A stretch of 64,000 nt of DNA. Origin: Odontocerum albicorne. Lineage: Eukaryota; Arthropoda; Insecta; Trichoptera; Odontoceridae. The position numbers and the translations under genes are program-made. A model generated the notes under the pieces. It was not told the origin of the DNA. It did no database searches and saw nothing but the letters and a program-made list of their open reading frames with translations. Positions 1 to 11,570 of the stretch are shown piece by piece (position 1 is the first letter of the stretch; every line of letters starts with the position of its first letter). Where the stretch lies: NCBI GenBank assembly GCA_949825065.1, contig OX463838.1, positions 4,876,251-4,940,250 on the forward strand, written 5' to 3'.

Positions 1-79
1 TCACTTTCCGCATTGCTAATCGACGTATTTTATTTTAAATACCAAACAATCAAAATCATCAGCGCGTCCTTCAAGGACA
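1..79 (+). mobile_element. 3' end of an LTR, cut by the window edge
   Basis: This segment matches the last part of the LTRs at 6505-6945 (minus) and 29796-30164 (plus). It shares TTTCCGCATTGCTAAT near the start and CCTTCAAGGACA at the end. The match stops around base 79, where the other copies also end in CA. Only the 3' part lies in the window, so the body and the upstream flank cannot be judged. It is probably the end of a solo LTR, or the 3' LTR of an element outside the window. Confidence 0.6.
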
Positions 80-1350
80 TCCGCTAAAGGTGTAAGTTAA
101 TTTAGGTAAAATTAGGTGATAATTTATTTTCAGTAAATAAATAAAATAACTAAAAAAATGTTGATCAAATCAGGATACTCAAAAGAGGTGGTAAAAGAAA
201 TGTAAATTACATTGTTGAGTATTCAAACTAATGCACGGTGAGATGCACCGAACATTATTTACAACGATACGATGGTCACAATATATTTTTTTGTCAATTA
301 ATAAGACTTTACAGTTATGATTTATTTTGCCTTCTTGTTGAAAAATAAGTTTTACTGTATAAACATAAATCTAGCGATTTAATTTTAGACTTAGAATTTA
401 TCACGTTTCCTGGTAAGTTGGCTAATATTCATTTCGAAACATTTTGAATTTAAGTACATAACTGGTAATTAATTAACTAATTTAAATTGTTTAGTTTTCC
501 TACCACAAGCACATGTATAAGAGAGGAAGATAAACAAAATGATTTACTTTTAATATGGTACTGTATTCCAAGTAGGTTTTGAAGCCGAAGTGTTGAAAGC
601 GTATATTACTCGAGTTTATGAATTTACTCTCCAGTCAAATTATTTGAGATATGAAGTTATTTCAATTCAACTTAGTTTCGTGAAGCGATAAAGTAGAAAA
701 CTTTATGTAGTGAACCTCAAATGTTTGCGTTTTAACGAATCAAGCCCTTCTGATAGGAGTTTAGCGAATACTTTCTAAAGTTTCTTATGCCATCCTGTGT
801 GTTATATCTCTAATTTGGTTTGAGAGTTAGTCGAACAAATATAATTCAGACTAAATTATCATCAATTTCACAACATTTCCAAGTGAAGTATTTAAGATAA
901 TTGTTGTCTAGTTGGTAAGACGCTTATGTTCTTATGGGTAGCGGATTTAACTCACATAAGTACTATACTATTTTTAAAATTAAATAAAATGAAATATATC
1001 GAAAGCTAAATAAAATGCAATATAACGAATGTTAAATAAAATGCAATATAACCATGCATGAGTCATTTTATAAATCATTTTGCAGTTATTAAATTTTAAC
1101 TTAATGAATATCACCAAAATTTAAACGAGTTTCTTATACGATACGTCAAGAGTAATGACAGGCCTGTTATGATAAAAATGTTTTCAAATAAACCTTTTTT
1201 AATTTTGAATATCACAGCAAATTGAATTCAAAGGACGAAAGAAAAACGTTTAATTAGCCAAGCCACAAAGGTTATCGTTGACAGTAATTTATTTCATAGG
1301 AAATGATTCATTACTTCATATTTCAATTCTCGAACATTTTTTTTGTTTAC
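80..1350. other. AT-rich non-coding stretch
   Basis: No reading frame with coding character is seen. It contains a tRNA-like SINE head at 901-955 (listed separately) and a short tandem duplication at about 982-1052. That duplication has a roughly 26-base unit built on AAATAAAATGCAATATAACG, present about 2.7 times. Confidence 0.6.
901..955 (+). repeat. tRNA-derived SINE head, degenerate
   Basis: The sequence GTCTAGTTGGTAAGACGC resembles a pol III A box inside a tRNA-like head. About 30 bases on, GGTAGCGGATTTAACTC stands where the B box is expected. The layout matches the other SINE heads in the window (for example 21240-21330 and 30510-30580). It is too diverged to be a tRNA gene, and the body is not resolved. 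Confidence 0.4.
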
Positions 1351-1360
1351 TTTTGAAAGT

Positions 1361-1470
1361 GAATCTTTTGGGCAGGTCAGGGTCTGGATATCCAGGAGGG
1401 GGAGGGTTTAATGTTTCCTATTTAAAATCCACCCCCTGGATATCCAGACCCTGACCTGCCCGAAAGATTC
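1361..1470. repeat. Near-perfect 110-bp palindrome (fold-back)
   Basis: The left arm begins GAATCTTTTGGGCAGGTCAG and the right arm (reverse complement) begins GAATCTTTCGGGCAGGTCAG. The arms pair over about 42 bases with very few mismatches, around a loop of about 25 bases at 1403-1428. They are GC-rich against an AT-rich background and contain the self-complementary TGGATATCCA. A weaker pairing extends a few bases outward. No transposase or target-site duplication is evident. Confidence 0.85.
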
Positions 1471-1604
1471 AGTTTCATTTTTCCTCGCTCCATTTACCAT
1501 TGTATCACACCTCTCCCCACTTCTCTCCCCCTTCCACATTCTTCTTATAGTATTTGCACTTGTACAGGAAATATATTTTTAGCAATTAAGTTTTTAGCAA
1601 TTTT

Positions 1605-1640
1605 GTTAGAAGACGGTGGTCTTCGAAACCGGTTGTAAAC
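1605..1640 (+). repeat. Hairpin followed by GAAACCGGT, Penelope-terminal-like
   Basis: GAAGACGGTGGTCTTC is a perfect 6-bp stem-loop followed directly by GAAACCGGT. The same GAAACCGGT follows the stem in the Penelope termini at 10731-10775 and 12298-12342. AATAAA lies shortly downstream. The match is short, so a relic of a Penelope terminal repeat is only a possibility. Confidence 0.25.
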
Positions 1641-1669
1641 CCAAAAATAAACCTGTGGTGAACACAAAA

Positions 1670-3700
1670 ATATAAAATAAGTTTTTTATTTACTTATTTT
1701 TAGTTTTACATAAAACATGGCACCACAAAATGAATCTATAGTCTTTCCGAATATTCAAGAAATAACAACCTTATTTAAAATTTATTAAAATATTACCTTT
1801 ACTTTCTTGAAAATGTATATATTTTTTATAAGTATAAACTTTAATGTAGTTTGTGTCGACGTTATATTTTTCAAAGCAGTTTAATGCATATTTTATGAGA
1901 AGAAAGGAAATATCTATAATATAACATAATACTATCCGTGACTTCACTTAAAAAGACTTGAACAAGCAAATAATATGAATTTCTAAATATCTTATGGCAC
2001 TAAAATAAAGAAAACAACGAAAATTTCTTGGAGAAAAGCTAAAAGAAAGCGTGATTAAAGAATAACACACCAAAATAGAAAAAAGGAATACCCTTCAATT
2101 TTGTTAGACAACTTATGTATTCATATTCATACCCAATTCACAGGGGTAGTTCGTCATTTACATTTTATTTTGGCACACATATGCATACAATATATAAGGG
2201 AAATCAAATATTTGTGAGGCGAATATTTCTTTCAGGATATTTTCACTTCTCCCGAGACCAGATCAGATCATAGTTTGAATCATTTATCCTCATACCACAT
2301 TCCTCCCTCGAGGGCTTGTTCCAATAAATTTTTTTTCATTATTTTCGTTAAGAAACTTCTTTTGTAACTGTTTTTTCACGGTCCTATATAAACATCGTTG
2401 GATACGGTCATTTACGGTTGACATTTTTTCACAAAAAACCACACAAAATCTTCAAAACTACTGACCTTAGTAAACTACACCGGTTGTAAAACGACTCTTC
2501 TCCAATTTGGAGGGGTTACAGGTTCTATTTAATGATCCCATATTTCTGGTATACTCGTATGTCTCAAGATATTGCTATGATATATGGCAAAGAAACAATG
2601 ATTTGTACTATATACAAAGAAAGGGAAATAAAATGCTTTTGATATTTTTAGACATGCTTTATGTGAGAAAAAACTTAAATATCAAATGTTCGAAATATAC
2701 AAAAAAAACGATACCATGAAATTTAACAACTCTGTACAAGTGGAAAAACTTGAAGGCAATTATAAGAAATGAAACCTCAATCGGAAAATGATAAATGTGT
2801 CATTTAAAGGAGATTCAAATGTTTAAGTTATCTCCAAAGTGCTTTCATTTGACTTGTTATGGAAAAAATGTAGGAATGTGCGGGAAAACTCAAAAAATTG
2901 ATTTCTCAAAATACTTTCAAAGTACGTTAATTTAAGACTCTTGGTATAAGAATATATAATTAAACAAAATACGTGTGGAGTTAGTTTGATTAGCGAATAG
3001 TGCCGTTTAAATCAAACCATTGTTTGATCAATTATAAAGCTTTGAAATATTCAATACAACAAAAACGTTAGCCCGAGTAGAAAAACTCTTACATTTTGTT
3101 ACCTAAAATGTTCCATTGTATTTATTTACTCAAAGAATTGTGGCGGTTGCGAAAATACTCTCGAAGATATATTAAAAATTGTCAAAGGTTTTGTTTTTCA
3201 AAATATATTTTCATTTATTTTCGTAATAAAATCATTTCTTGAAAGATGTTTGCTAAACAAAATATTCCATTTACTTTGGTGTCTAAGAAAAATAAGTTTT
3301 ATTGATAGACATAAACACCATAACGCCGTGTCTCTGTTGGGGGAAGGCAGAGAGAATAAAGAAACGCTAGACTTTTTAATCGCAACACAAATATTTTGCC
3401 TTATCTACATCAATATAATTTCTCATACGACCTCAAAAATTTCTCTGACTTTTCACATTTACTTCTTTGGAAATATTATTTCCTTTATCCGACTATATTT
3501 TCCTTGATTTTCTCTATCACGACTTCAATTTAAATTTCCACTGTACGTATTTTTTTGTTAGTTTTCCTCTGTTAATTTGTTCTACATTTCCAAACCATCA
3601 CTGATTGCTCTTTTACATCCTGCTTGATAACTTAAGTTCGCATTCATCCCTAATTACTTAATTTCGTATTTATTTGGATCCTTTCAGGCTTTCTCAACAT
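1670..3700. other. AT-rich non-coding stretch
   Basis: I see no supported gene. A TATATAA at about 2384-2392 has no associated coding region. Around 3325-3360 there is a short similarity to a motif also seen near 52620 and 56390 (a GGCAGAG-containing stretch after TCTCTGT or TCCCTGT). That suggests scattered remnants of one repeat. Confidence 0.5.
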
Positions 3701-3729
3701 CCATGTTTTATTTCCATCTTCTTCTTCCC

Positions 3730-4320
3730 AGTGTCATGTCAGGTCCCCCCAACGTTGTTTATCAACCGAGAGTAGACATTTTTGTCCCCGGCAGCCCAAA
3801 ACAGATCCCCGTCACTCCTTATACGAGTCCAATCACGTATATTGCGGAACCAGGAGATATGCCTCCTGCCAACACCTCTTCGACCCTCTATTTTGCCTTG
3901 GATGATCAGGTGCAGTGATTTCTACTTCGCTCCTCTAAGTACATAACCCAAATAGGACACCTTTCGGATTGTAATATTAGTCAACAACTCTCTATCAGCT
4001 TTGGCTTTTTGAAGAGCCCTTGTGTTGCTGACCATATCCGTCCAGGATATCCGTAGCATTCTCCGGTGTATCCACATTTCGAATGCTTCAAGTCGGTTCA
4101 TACTACAAATTTTGAGGGTCCATGATTCCACTCCATTCAATAACACTGACCAAACGTAGTATTTGACTAACCGTTGTCAAAGTTTCAAGTTTAGATTATC
4201 ATCGCAGAATACGCTTCTCATTTTATTAAAAGCCATACGAGACGATTCAATTCTGCACTTGACTTCGGTTTCTGGGTCGAGGTCTTCCACAAGAATACTT
4301 CCGAGGTATTTAAATTCCAT
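3730..4320 (-). pseudogene. RTE-like LINE ORF2 C-terminal fragment
   Basis: Read on the minus strand this gives the end of a reverse transcriptase ORF. It starts MEFKYLGSILVEDL, with ETEVKCRIESSRMAFNKM next. After one stop come RLVKYYVWSVLLNGVESWTL, EAFEMWIHRRMLRISW and RKVSYLGYVLRG. A second stop is followed by LIIQGKIEGRRGVGRRHISW. These are the usual post-palm segments of RTE/BovB-type ORF2, in order. The two in-frame stops show it is dead. A plus-strand ORF at 3703-3918 is only its antisense shadow. The N-terminal endonuclease and the catalytic RT palm are missing, as in a 5'-truncated copy. Confidence 0.8.
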
Positions 4321-4884
4321 ATATCAATAAATATAATTGATAAATAGAAATAATGTGATTCACGACTGAAAAATATATTGTATTTGAGGTAAGTCAAACG
4401 AATCCGTCGAACAAGGTCTACTGAATATTTGTTCTAATGTTTTGAATATTTATGATTGAACTATAAAAATATATCAAAAAGCTTGAATATTTATAATTGA
4501 ACTTCAGACAGTTTTGTTTGACGAAAATGTAAAATTTATTAAAAAATATACTCGTATATTTTATTTAAATTTCAAAGTTTCCACGCGGGCTATGAGATGA
4601 TGAATATTGAATTAACCTGTCGATTTATGAAGTTATAGCCTAAAAAAATTGTATATACAGTGTATGTACATACGAATATATATTAAAAGTGTCTAGTAAA
4701 AATATTTTTCAAATAAATCTCAGTCAATATTTTTCGATATCTTTTCACTTTCAATATTGATTTTGTACAAGTAGGGTTTCTTATTTTGCTCAGTAAAAAG
4801 AACTGCCCTGTTTACTTAAAGCAATAAAAATAATACAAAAAGTAAGGACTAGAATTACAAATAAACATTCATCAGTTTTTTTTA

Positions 4885-5230
4885 TTTTCTTCTCAACGTT
4901 CCACTCCACTGTCGAGGTTCGTAACCATTAGGAATATTTTAACTTGATGCTCTGAACAAAGTCTCCATGTTACAGTGGAATCACTCTCTTAGGCTCTTCA
5001 GCCAAGAGCTTTTTCTTATTCCTACACTTAGTTTTCCTTGTATCTTCTCCTGCAATATGACTCTGAAGATTTCATATTTGTTTCCCCTCATAAAATGACC
5101 AAGTATTCCAATCTTCTCTCAATGCAATTGAGTATTTCTTTGTCTGTTAATATGTGTCTAAAGAGCTTTTTAAAGCACTCTTTGTCAACTTTGAACATTC
5201 TTCTGTAGCACCACATTTCGTAGTTTATGA
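4885..5230 (-). pseudogene. Second, more decayed RTE-like ORF2 tail
   Basis: The minus-strand translation gives EMWCYRRMFKVDKECF, then ERRLEYLVIL and, after frame changes, a stretch aligning to the linker and tail of the neighbouring fragment at 3730-4320 (SSWLKSLREWFHCNMETLFRA). It has several stops and at least one frameshift. It lies in the same orientation, 560 bases from the first fragment. The two could be parts of separate insertions or an old local duplication. No target-site duplication was found. Confidence 0.65.
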
Positions 5231-5344
5231 ATAACTTAAATATTTATGTATGGTATTGGGCTTTAACGGGATATAGCATAAGTCGTAATAAAAAGAGATG
5301 GAATTTTTCGATTGATTCTCCCAATCGACCTCCATCCTTTCAGC

Positions 5345-5530
5345 CTCCATGACCTAGTTGGTAAGATATTTTGACCCACACCTGGAACCTTTGGGCTCGG
5401 TTTCTCGTGGTATTCGAAAAAAAGAGTCCCTGTCTGGAAACAAAAAGTTTATCTGCTGACAATAACAGCGCTTGCTAGATGTATGACTCTTAACGTGTGG
5501 TAGTATTGTCAATACATGCGATGTCGAACT
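5345..5530 (+). repeat. tRNA-derived SINE with body
   Basis: GACCTAGTTGGTAAG matches an A-box-like head and GGGCTCGGTTTCTCGTGG stands at the B-box position. The following body (about 5415-5525) has AGTCCCTGTCTGGAAA and GTAGTATTGTCAATACATGC. It resembles the body at 24120-24245, which has CCTAGTCTGGCAAA and ATAGTATTGTCAACATGTGC. Sharing both head and body makes these two copies of one SINE family. Confidence 0.55.
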
Positions 5531-5656
5531 TCGATTTTCGTGCCTGCTTCAGCGATTTTTTATCCTGAGATTTGATATATGGCATCAAAGAAAATATTGT
5601 CTTCCAACCACGCCCTCGAATATAACATATCTGAATTCCCAATTCGGACATGTTTA

Positions 5657-6280
5657 CCTTTCCATTCCTGTGCTAAACAAATCCGCGCGTTCCGGTGCTG
5701 TGTGTTCCATACACATCAATACACATGTAAAAATGAGCGATTTAAAATCGAAAAAAATAAGAATATTCATGGCCAATCGCTTAAATTAATTAAATTTTAA
5801 GTCAAAAGTGATAATAATTGAAATTTATTTGCTGAAACATAAAAAAATCATCGGCCGACGTTCACAAAACGGACAAAGCGACCACCTCAAACGAATGCCC
5901 GAGAGCTACTAAAGTGAGCGAACTGTATTTCTTGCGTTCCCGAAGATTGTATTTCTTGCGTTCCCATATACCGAAGTCAAGTGAGAGTGAGACGTGAATA
6001 GCGTCGCTTTCTCACCTATAGCGGTTTTTTAAAATGAATATACCTACATCACACACTGGTACACGTTTGATTGTATTGGTGAATTTATTCCCAATTTTCA
6101 CAAAATATTTTTGACGTGGCCGATAAGTGCTAATTATTATTAATATAATTTTTTCATTCAATGTGTAAATGTATTACGGAGGAATACATAAAATCTGAAC
6201 CCAGTATTTATTATATTTATAGGGATATATAAATTTTTAGAAGCAATGTGTACTAGTTACACATCACATGGAAGAAATAG
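5657..6280 (-). mobile_element. Old copy of the TTAA MITE (piggyBac-like)
   Basis: Reverse-complementing this stretch gives a diverged match along the full length of the MITEs at 21613, 35005 and 54533. The conserved blocks are TTGCTTCTAA, AATATAATAAATAC, TATTCCTCC, the GC-rich middle and ATTTATTTGCTGAAA. Its length, 624 bases, fits the others (622-628). TTAA is present at 6281-6284, and TTTA stands at 5653-5656 where the other TTAA should be. It is older than the other three, with mutated termini. Confidence 0.75.
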
Positions 6281-6504
6281 TTAAAGCGTACTGTAGGAAT
6301 AATTCAAACCTTCCCTCTATCACCTTTTCACTTATCATCTTCCCTATTAACCCCAAGAAATAAAGAGCTAAAGAGGAACTAGCTTTAGAGCGCTTAAAAT
6401 ATTTGTCAACCCACACCTTTTATTTATGTAACATATCAATGGGAGAGATACGTTTAACTGTATGAAGAAATATTTTAACTCGATGGGATATACATTTAGC
6501 AGTA

Positions 6505-6945
6505 TGTCCTTCAAGGACGAGATGATGATAGTAGTTATTGGTAAATAAATAAAATACGTCAATTAGCAATGCGGAAAGAGACAGAGAATGAATCAATGAA
6601 TAATAATGAATAATTAATGATGCTTTATTTATCGGTAAGTGGGTACTTATACATTTTAGAATGGGCGCGGGAGTGCGCTCGCAATATATTTTTATCTCGC
6701 TTCTGTGCGTGCAGAAATGGTCGATTGAAATATTGCAGACATCGCAAATAGTATTGTGGGTAGACAATTTGTTTGCGAGACAGCGTGATGCGTTCTCTTT
6801 CTACTGTGGAATGTGTCGTAAATAGTATTTGTAGGTAAACAATTTCAATGTTTTGGTATGCGACCTTTGGACATATCCAAAGGTCGTTTCGTCGGTCGTT
6901 GACCGTGTGTGTTGACAATATTCAGCGACGACCGTGGTTCCTACA
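6505..6945 (-). mobile_element. Solo LTR, 441 bp
   Basis: On the minus strand it runs from TGTAGGAACC to CCTTGAAGGACA (TG...CA). The inside contains the near-palindrome GGTCAACGACC, TATAAGTACC (TATA-like) and GATAAATAAAGC (AATAAA polyadenylation signal). The same order is seen in the plus-strand copy at 29796-30164, and the 3' end is shared with bases 1-79. No internal gag-pol region adjoins it. A clear target-site duplication is not visible, so it is probably older than the 29.8 kb copy. Gypsy or BEL/Pao membership cannot be decided from an LTR alone. Confidence 0.7.
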
Positions 6946-7440
6946 TACACATGCATATCACTCCGTATTCCTTACGGGAAAAAATCTCTAAATTTATTTT
7001 CAAGCACACAACTTTGGCAACCACCACATTCATAAATCTTCATACATTTCACTTTACTACACGCACGCCGTAGTCAGTCTTTTATAATTTATTTTTTTCA
7101 CATGCTTAAACCATCCTAAAGTTTCTTAATTTTACATGAACCATCCATTTTATCCATTAATTGATTTCTGATATCTTAGTTTAGCCTTTTGCTGGATTTT
7201 GAAAATTTATGTGTTTTTTTAGTATACGCATATCCACAGTATTTTACTCTTCTTTTAACAAATTCAAATTTTACTTCCATAAATCAAGCTGGGCAACAAC
7301 ACATTATTATGCACTGTTACTTTTGCTGCTTTTGACTTAGCCGTTTGTTTATTACATTGAGTCCTTCGTTTACCACGTTGCCTGAAACTTTACTTGTTTC
7401 AATACCCATTTCAATTTGACTTTCACACGTTAACATACTG
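6946..7440. other. AT-rich non-coding stretch
   Basis: No open frame of coding character, repeat or RNA gene could be supported here. Confidence 0.5.
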
Positions 7441-7466
7441 CCCAGATAACACAACTAATTAAGTCT

Positions 7467-8002
7467 ATTTATTTATTTATTTATTTATTATTACACATGA
7501 CAAGAAATATACACAATTTGAGAAAAAACAACAGGTAATTGGATTTGAACATATAATTTTAATGGATCTGGGTTTGTTGCCTTTCATTTGTCGTATCCCC
7601 AGTAAACTAGGCTTTTGCCTGTATCTCACTGAGGATATTTAGCATGAAAAAATAAATCGATACTTCTTTCCGATTTTTAATAACACAATAAAACCCCGTT
7701 GCAAGCTCTCATCAACCTGACAAACAGTCACACTCTACTAAAACTGGAAACATTTTGCGAAATTCAACTCCTCACACATTATCACTCCAGAAAGACCAAA
7801 AATATTCATCGCACAATATACCGCACACAATCATAAGAATAAAAATTAAAACAAATTTAAAACAAAAAAAAAATGCACAGAAACACAAATACAACCAAAA
7901 TTAAAACAACAAGAAGAAACCCACACTCACGAGCTCACATAAATCCTTTCCACTCGTCATTCATCCTGAAAGCCCAAGTACTCAAAATCCTGTCGCAATA
8001 AT
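7467..8002 (-). mobile_element. LINE 3' UTR copy with (TAAA)n tail
   Basis: It is closely similar to 44712-45250, in the same orientation. Shared blocks include ACACATGACAAGAAAT, GGATCTGGGTTTGTTGCC and CGATACTTCTTTCCGATTTT. On the minus strand the element ends in a TAAA microsatellite (plus-strand TTTA units at about 7467-7490). Comparison with 45211-45458, which carries the end of the RT ORF, shows this copy to be the 3' UTR only, truncated near 8002. A related short tail occurs around 23225-23265 and 23866-23910. Confidence 0.75.
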
Positions 8003-9670
8003 ATGGAATCTATGGAATCGTTAATTATAAAATAAGTAACAAATTTATTTTAATAAAAATAATAAGAAATTTACATCAAATAAAAACTTCTAACAAATAT
8101 GAACAAAGAACGTTAAGTTCTTTGCTCATAATTTTTTTTTAAATATGTCAACAAAACACTTTATATAATATGTGTTTGATTCATTTGAGCTTTAATTATT
8201 CATTCAATACAATGAAGAAACTCGTATGCTGAGGAGAAATATATATAAGTAAGAAGGGAAAATATTTACCCAGAAGAATAGAGAATATGTTTATATAATA
8301 CAATAGAATTTTGTTCTCTGTAGAGAGTGTATGGATTAAATATTCAGTGAAGGGCACAGAATTTGTGAGTCAACTGGGCATGAACCGAATTATCGTCGCC
8401 TGTGTTTATGGCCTCCAAAAGGCTTTGATGTCCCAAAGAGGATACCCAATAGGAATTTGAATACTGATTTGTGCGCAAACAATTTAAAAACAAAGTATTT
8501 GCCAAAAGGAGTTAAAAGCTCTTTCACAATATGTGATTTTGAATCACAACATTTGAATTTGAACTTTTACTCTAATCCCAGTTTATTTTTTACTTTTAAT
8601 TAATTGAGATGGATGGACCAGCTTATAGTTGCTGTGAGACTGGCACCCTCATAGGCGTTTTGTTCAAAATAAATATTTGAAAATAATGATACATTTCTTC
8701 AGTGACGCAGCGTGTCTTTTACTTAAAACCCATTTCAGTTTTCTTTTCCTTTCCGCCTTTCAAAGTCATTGGGGATATAAAAAAATAATGTTTCGTATAT
8801 TTTCTTTTCATTTGTTTAGTATTTACTTTTGATTTCCAATTTTATTTTAAAACTTTACTTACACATTATTTGTTCTCAATTTTAAAATATTTCGTTTATT
8901 TGTGTGTAACCTTAAACTGTTGTAACTTCGCAATAAATAATTTGCACAACATTAACGTTAAGAGGCGTGGTTTAATGATAAGTATTCACACTAAGCAATC
9001 GGACGCTTCAAGTTTAATTCCTAGTGAATTTATTTCTCGACTAGTTTTACTATTTTATACATAAATGTTTTTTTTCTTACTTATAGGCTTCTTTTAATTA
9101 ATTTTTAAAGTGCTACTAAACAGCACAAAAATATACCAGTATAAAAGTGGTTAACGTAAGGCTGCAACAGATTAAACCTAGTCTTGAAAATTTTATCTTC
9201 TTGCTATCGGAACTTTGGGTTTACTGCAAGAATGTGTGCCAGGTAAAATGCAACAGCATGCATACAATAACGCAATATATGCACAAGCGTCTTAAATCCA
9301 CCGGATGTCTGATAATCATATTTGATTGCGAAGGATAGCCTATCAATTGATCGGCACAATATAGTTAGTGTCACTTCTGTCTCGTTTGTTGGAAGGTGTT
9401 GCCTTAGGGCAAACTCGTTGATGTACCGTTGCACATAACAAGTGTAAAATAAATAAATAAAATCTCTTTTTTTTCAGTTAACAGTTGTTTAAGACGCAGC
9501 AAAACATCATTTAATATTTTCTCGTAAGAATATGATTTCATGAACGTGAAGATTCCAATAGTTGTCATTATGTATAAATAATATATGACAATTATATGAA
9601 ACGATATCGTTTCATTCAAAAAAATATATTTTATTTTAAATGTCACCTCAACTTTGAAAAAACATTTGAT
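8003..9670. other. AT-rich non-coding stretch
   Basis: Nothing here could be supported as a gene. Short ORFs occur (for example at 8870-9064 and 9147-9338), but their composition is AT-driven and they resemble nothing recognisable. Confidence 0.5.
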
Positions 9671-9674
9671 GATA

Positions 9675-9972
9675 CATATTTTTTTGTGTAATAGAAGTAA
9701 TTTTAATAAACATTATCGGATTCCATCATGCATTCATATTTTTGTGTAATAGAAGTAATTTTAATAAACATTATCGGATTCCATCATTCATTAATTTTTT
9801 TGTGAAATAGAAGTAATTTTAATAAAAGTTATCGGACTCCATCATTCATTCATTTTTTGTGTAATAGAAGTAATTTTAATAAACATTATCGGACTCCATA
9901 ATTCATTCATATTTTTGTGTAATAGAAGTAATTTTAATAAACATTATCGGATTCAATCATTCATTCATTTTA
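9675..9972. repeat. Tandem array, 5 x about 58 bp
   Basis: Units built on TGTAATAGAAGTAATTTTAA and then CATTATCGGATTCCATCATT begin at about 9686, 9745, 9803, 9860 and 9918. The period is 57-59 bases. Units differ by a few substitutions and small indels. The array is non-coding. Confidence 0.95.
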
Positions 9973-10371
9973 GCTGTTGCTAATGAGTTTCTGTTAACGA
10001 ATTACAATCCAATCTTCGTATCCCCAAAGACGTCAAAGCCAATCATTATGTTTGTAATCAAAATAACATATGGAAATTTCATTATATATCTTGCAAGAAA
10101 TAATCCTCAGGGGTTGAATTTGAATCAATATAGGCACACTATAATTTGGGTTAAAGCTTTGATACAAATTGTTAAACGGGGTATATACGTACTAACAATA
10201 ACGCCATGTGCCTTTGAATGTATTTAGACACGACAAAAAATTCTACATTCTTACTGCATTTTTCCTAACTTCATAAAAATAATTGCATTGCATTTATTTT
10301 TATGTGACGAGAAATTTTATAAAAAACGGATTTATAAAAAAAACAACACGTAATTTGTTGTTTATATTTCT

Positions 10372-10678
10372 TATAGGAAAGACAGGAAGATCTTTTGAAA
10401 AGAGATTTCGTGAACACCAATCTGCCTTAACAAATCCTCTAATTTATTCTGAAATGGCTAATTATTGTCACCGTGAGAATCATACTTTTTCTATCGATGA
10501 TGCCAAATTCTTACATATTAGCGGCAACGGAAATAAATTGGACAGATTAGAGGCCCTAGAAATTTCTAAGTCAGTATACCGATCGGAGCATCTGTTGAAC
10601 AGTTATTTCCCCAAAATCTCCCCGCTCTTGGCCGAAATTATCCCTAGCCTTCCTCACCCCCCAGCCTCCAACCGTTGA
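10372..10678 (+). pseudogene. GIY-YIG endonuclease C-terminal part (Penelope)
   Basis: The frame reads IGKTGRSFEKRFREHQSAL. NYCHRENHTFSIDD, LDRLEALEISKSV and SEHLLNSYFPKISPLLAEI follow before the stop at 10678. The YIGKTGRSF/RFREH signature and the downstream ExxEI-type helix are the GIY-YIG nuclease fused to the C terminus of Penelope RTs. The copy at 50213-50575 (minus) is clearly homologous and extends further upstream. Upstream of the Ile the open frame (10283-10371) is not homologous and includes the target duplication, so its ATG is not a real start. The RT is absent and the fragment cannot act on its own. Confidence 0.85.
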
Positions 10679-10730
10679 AGTGTCTATATTGGTACCAATT
10701 CGAAAAGTATTTAGTCTTGTTTGCGCTCCC

Positions 10731-10775
10731 CTGAAGATGAGGTGAAAGCCTTGAAACCGGTAGGGTTATACCGTC
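10731..10775 (+). ncRNA. Candidate hammerhead-like motif in Penelope terminus
   Basis: The stretch contains CTGAAGA, a possible 4-bp stem GAGG/CCTT, GAAA, a stem CGGT/ACCG and then GTC. That is the order of the hammerhead core (CUGANGA, stem II, GAAA, stem III, NUH). Hammerhead motifs in Penelope terminal repeats are established knowledge. Helix I is not convincing by eye here, so activity is uncertain. Related copies lie at 12298-12342 (plus), 12240-12285 (minus) and about 50115-50162 (minus). Confidence 0.4.
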
Positions 10776-11164
10776 ACAAAAAAGTGGAATAAACAGTGTT
10801 TGTTAAAAATAAATTACAACACGTAATTTAATGTAAACACATAATCATTATTCCTAATTTTATATTTCACAGACTTTGCATCTTTTAACTCAATCGAAAC
10901 TTCTTTTAATTTATCCGCTCCATATGTGGTCCCAATTTATTAAATTTAATTTATTTTCAATGTTTACGTACCTTAACTCCTTTTTTTTTAGTAAAATTTT
11001 TTACCCTGTGTCTTCGAGATTTCACATTTCAATGTGTCCTAATGATCTCAAGATTATTATTTACTCTATTATACTTTTGTTATATAAAATACAAATTAGG
11101 GGTTAATTGATACATGGAAGTCTTTACCAACCAACCAGAAATATGTTAAAGTTAAAATAAGATT

Positions 11165-11225
11165 AAACAATCGAACCCGCAGGGTGAACGAGAGTCGTCC
11201 CATTAACCAGGCCATGGAGGTTGTT
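11165..11225 (-). repeat. tRNA-derived SINE head
   Basis: On the minus strand it reads CCATGGCCTGGTTAATGGGA (A-box region), then CCTGCGGGTTCGATTG with a near-consensus B box (GGTTCGAT). It is not a cloverleaf-complete tRNA gene. It is similar in layout to the heads at 13775-13840 and 21240-21330. Confidence 0.5.
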
Positions 11226-11570
11226 TCATTGAATAATTTTCACTAAATAATACATATTTTTACTCGATATTATTATACATAGTGCATTTTATTTTACTTC
11301 TTTGAAATAATGCAGCAAAAATGGTGAAATAAAAAAGCAAAAATGTTTTTATGCATATCGTATATATTTTTAGTTAAAATTGAGTTAAAAAATATTAAAC
11401 AGAATATTAAAAACTCGTTTATGGGAGCATATAAGGGTAAACATCGTACAATAAGCAAATATACTCGTACAAGCGAATGAAAACTGCTTTCATAAAGTGG
11501 CGGTCCAGTTATGAATTATTTGAAATATATACATTTTTAATTTTTTACATCTAGAGTAAAAACTGGAAAC

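Larger units (their letters stand above)
10357..10815 (+). mobile_element. 5'-truncated Penelope-like retroelement
   Basis: The insertion is bounded by a perfect direct repeat ACAACACGTAATTT at 10343-10356 and 10816-10829, a 10-14 bp target-site duplication. It begins GTTGTTTATA, the same start as the Penelope hairpin at 12148. It carries the end of a GIY-YIG endonuclease ORF and finishes with the conserved terminal segment (CTGAAGATGAGG, GAAACCGGTAGGGTTATACC, AAGTGGAATAAACAGTG). That segment recurs at 12190-12387, 50076-50165 and 52839-52947. Penelope-like elements typically have an RT followed by a GIY-YIG domain. The RT is missing here. Confidence 0.85.

Noticed and set aside
2384..2480. 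TATATAAAC followed by a possible transcript start, considered as a promoter
   Set aside because: No coding sequence or repeat structure follows, and such motifs are frequent in AT-rich DNA.
3703..3918. Plus-strand 71-codon ORF with Pro-rich, protein-like sequence after a TTTCAG acceptor
   Set aside because: The reverse strand over the same bases is the C-terminal part of an RTE-like ORF2, so the protein-like look is an antisense effect.
6368..6918. Three overlapping minus ORFs of 64-115 codons
   Set aside because: They lie within or across the LTR at 6505-6945 and have no motifs. LTRs do not normally code.
11165..11225. Possible tRNA genes at the SINE heads
   Set aside because: Box B is good at this site and at 13775, but acceptor and D arms do not pair and there is no terminator context. 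They fit tRNA-derived SINEs.
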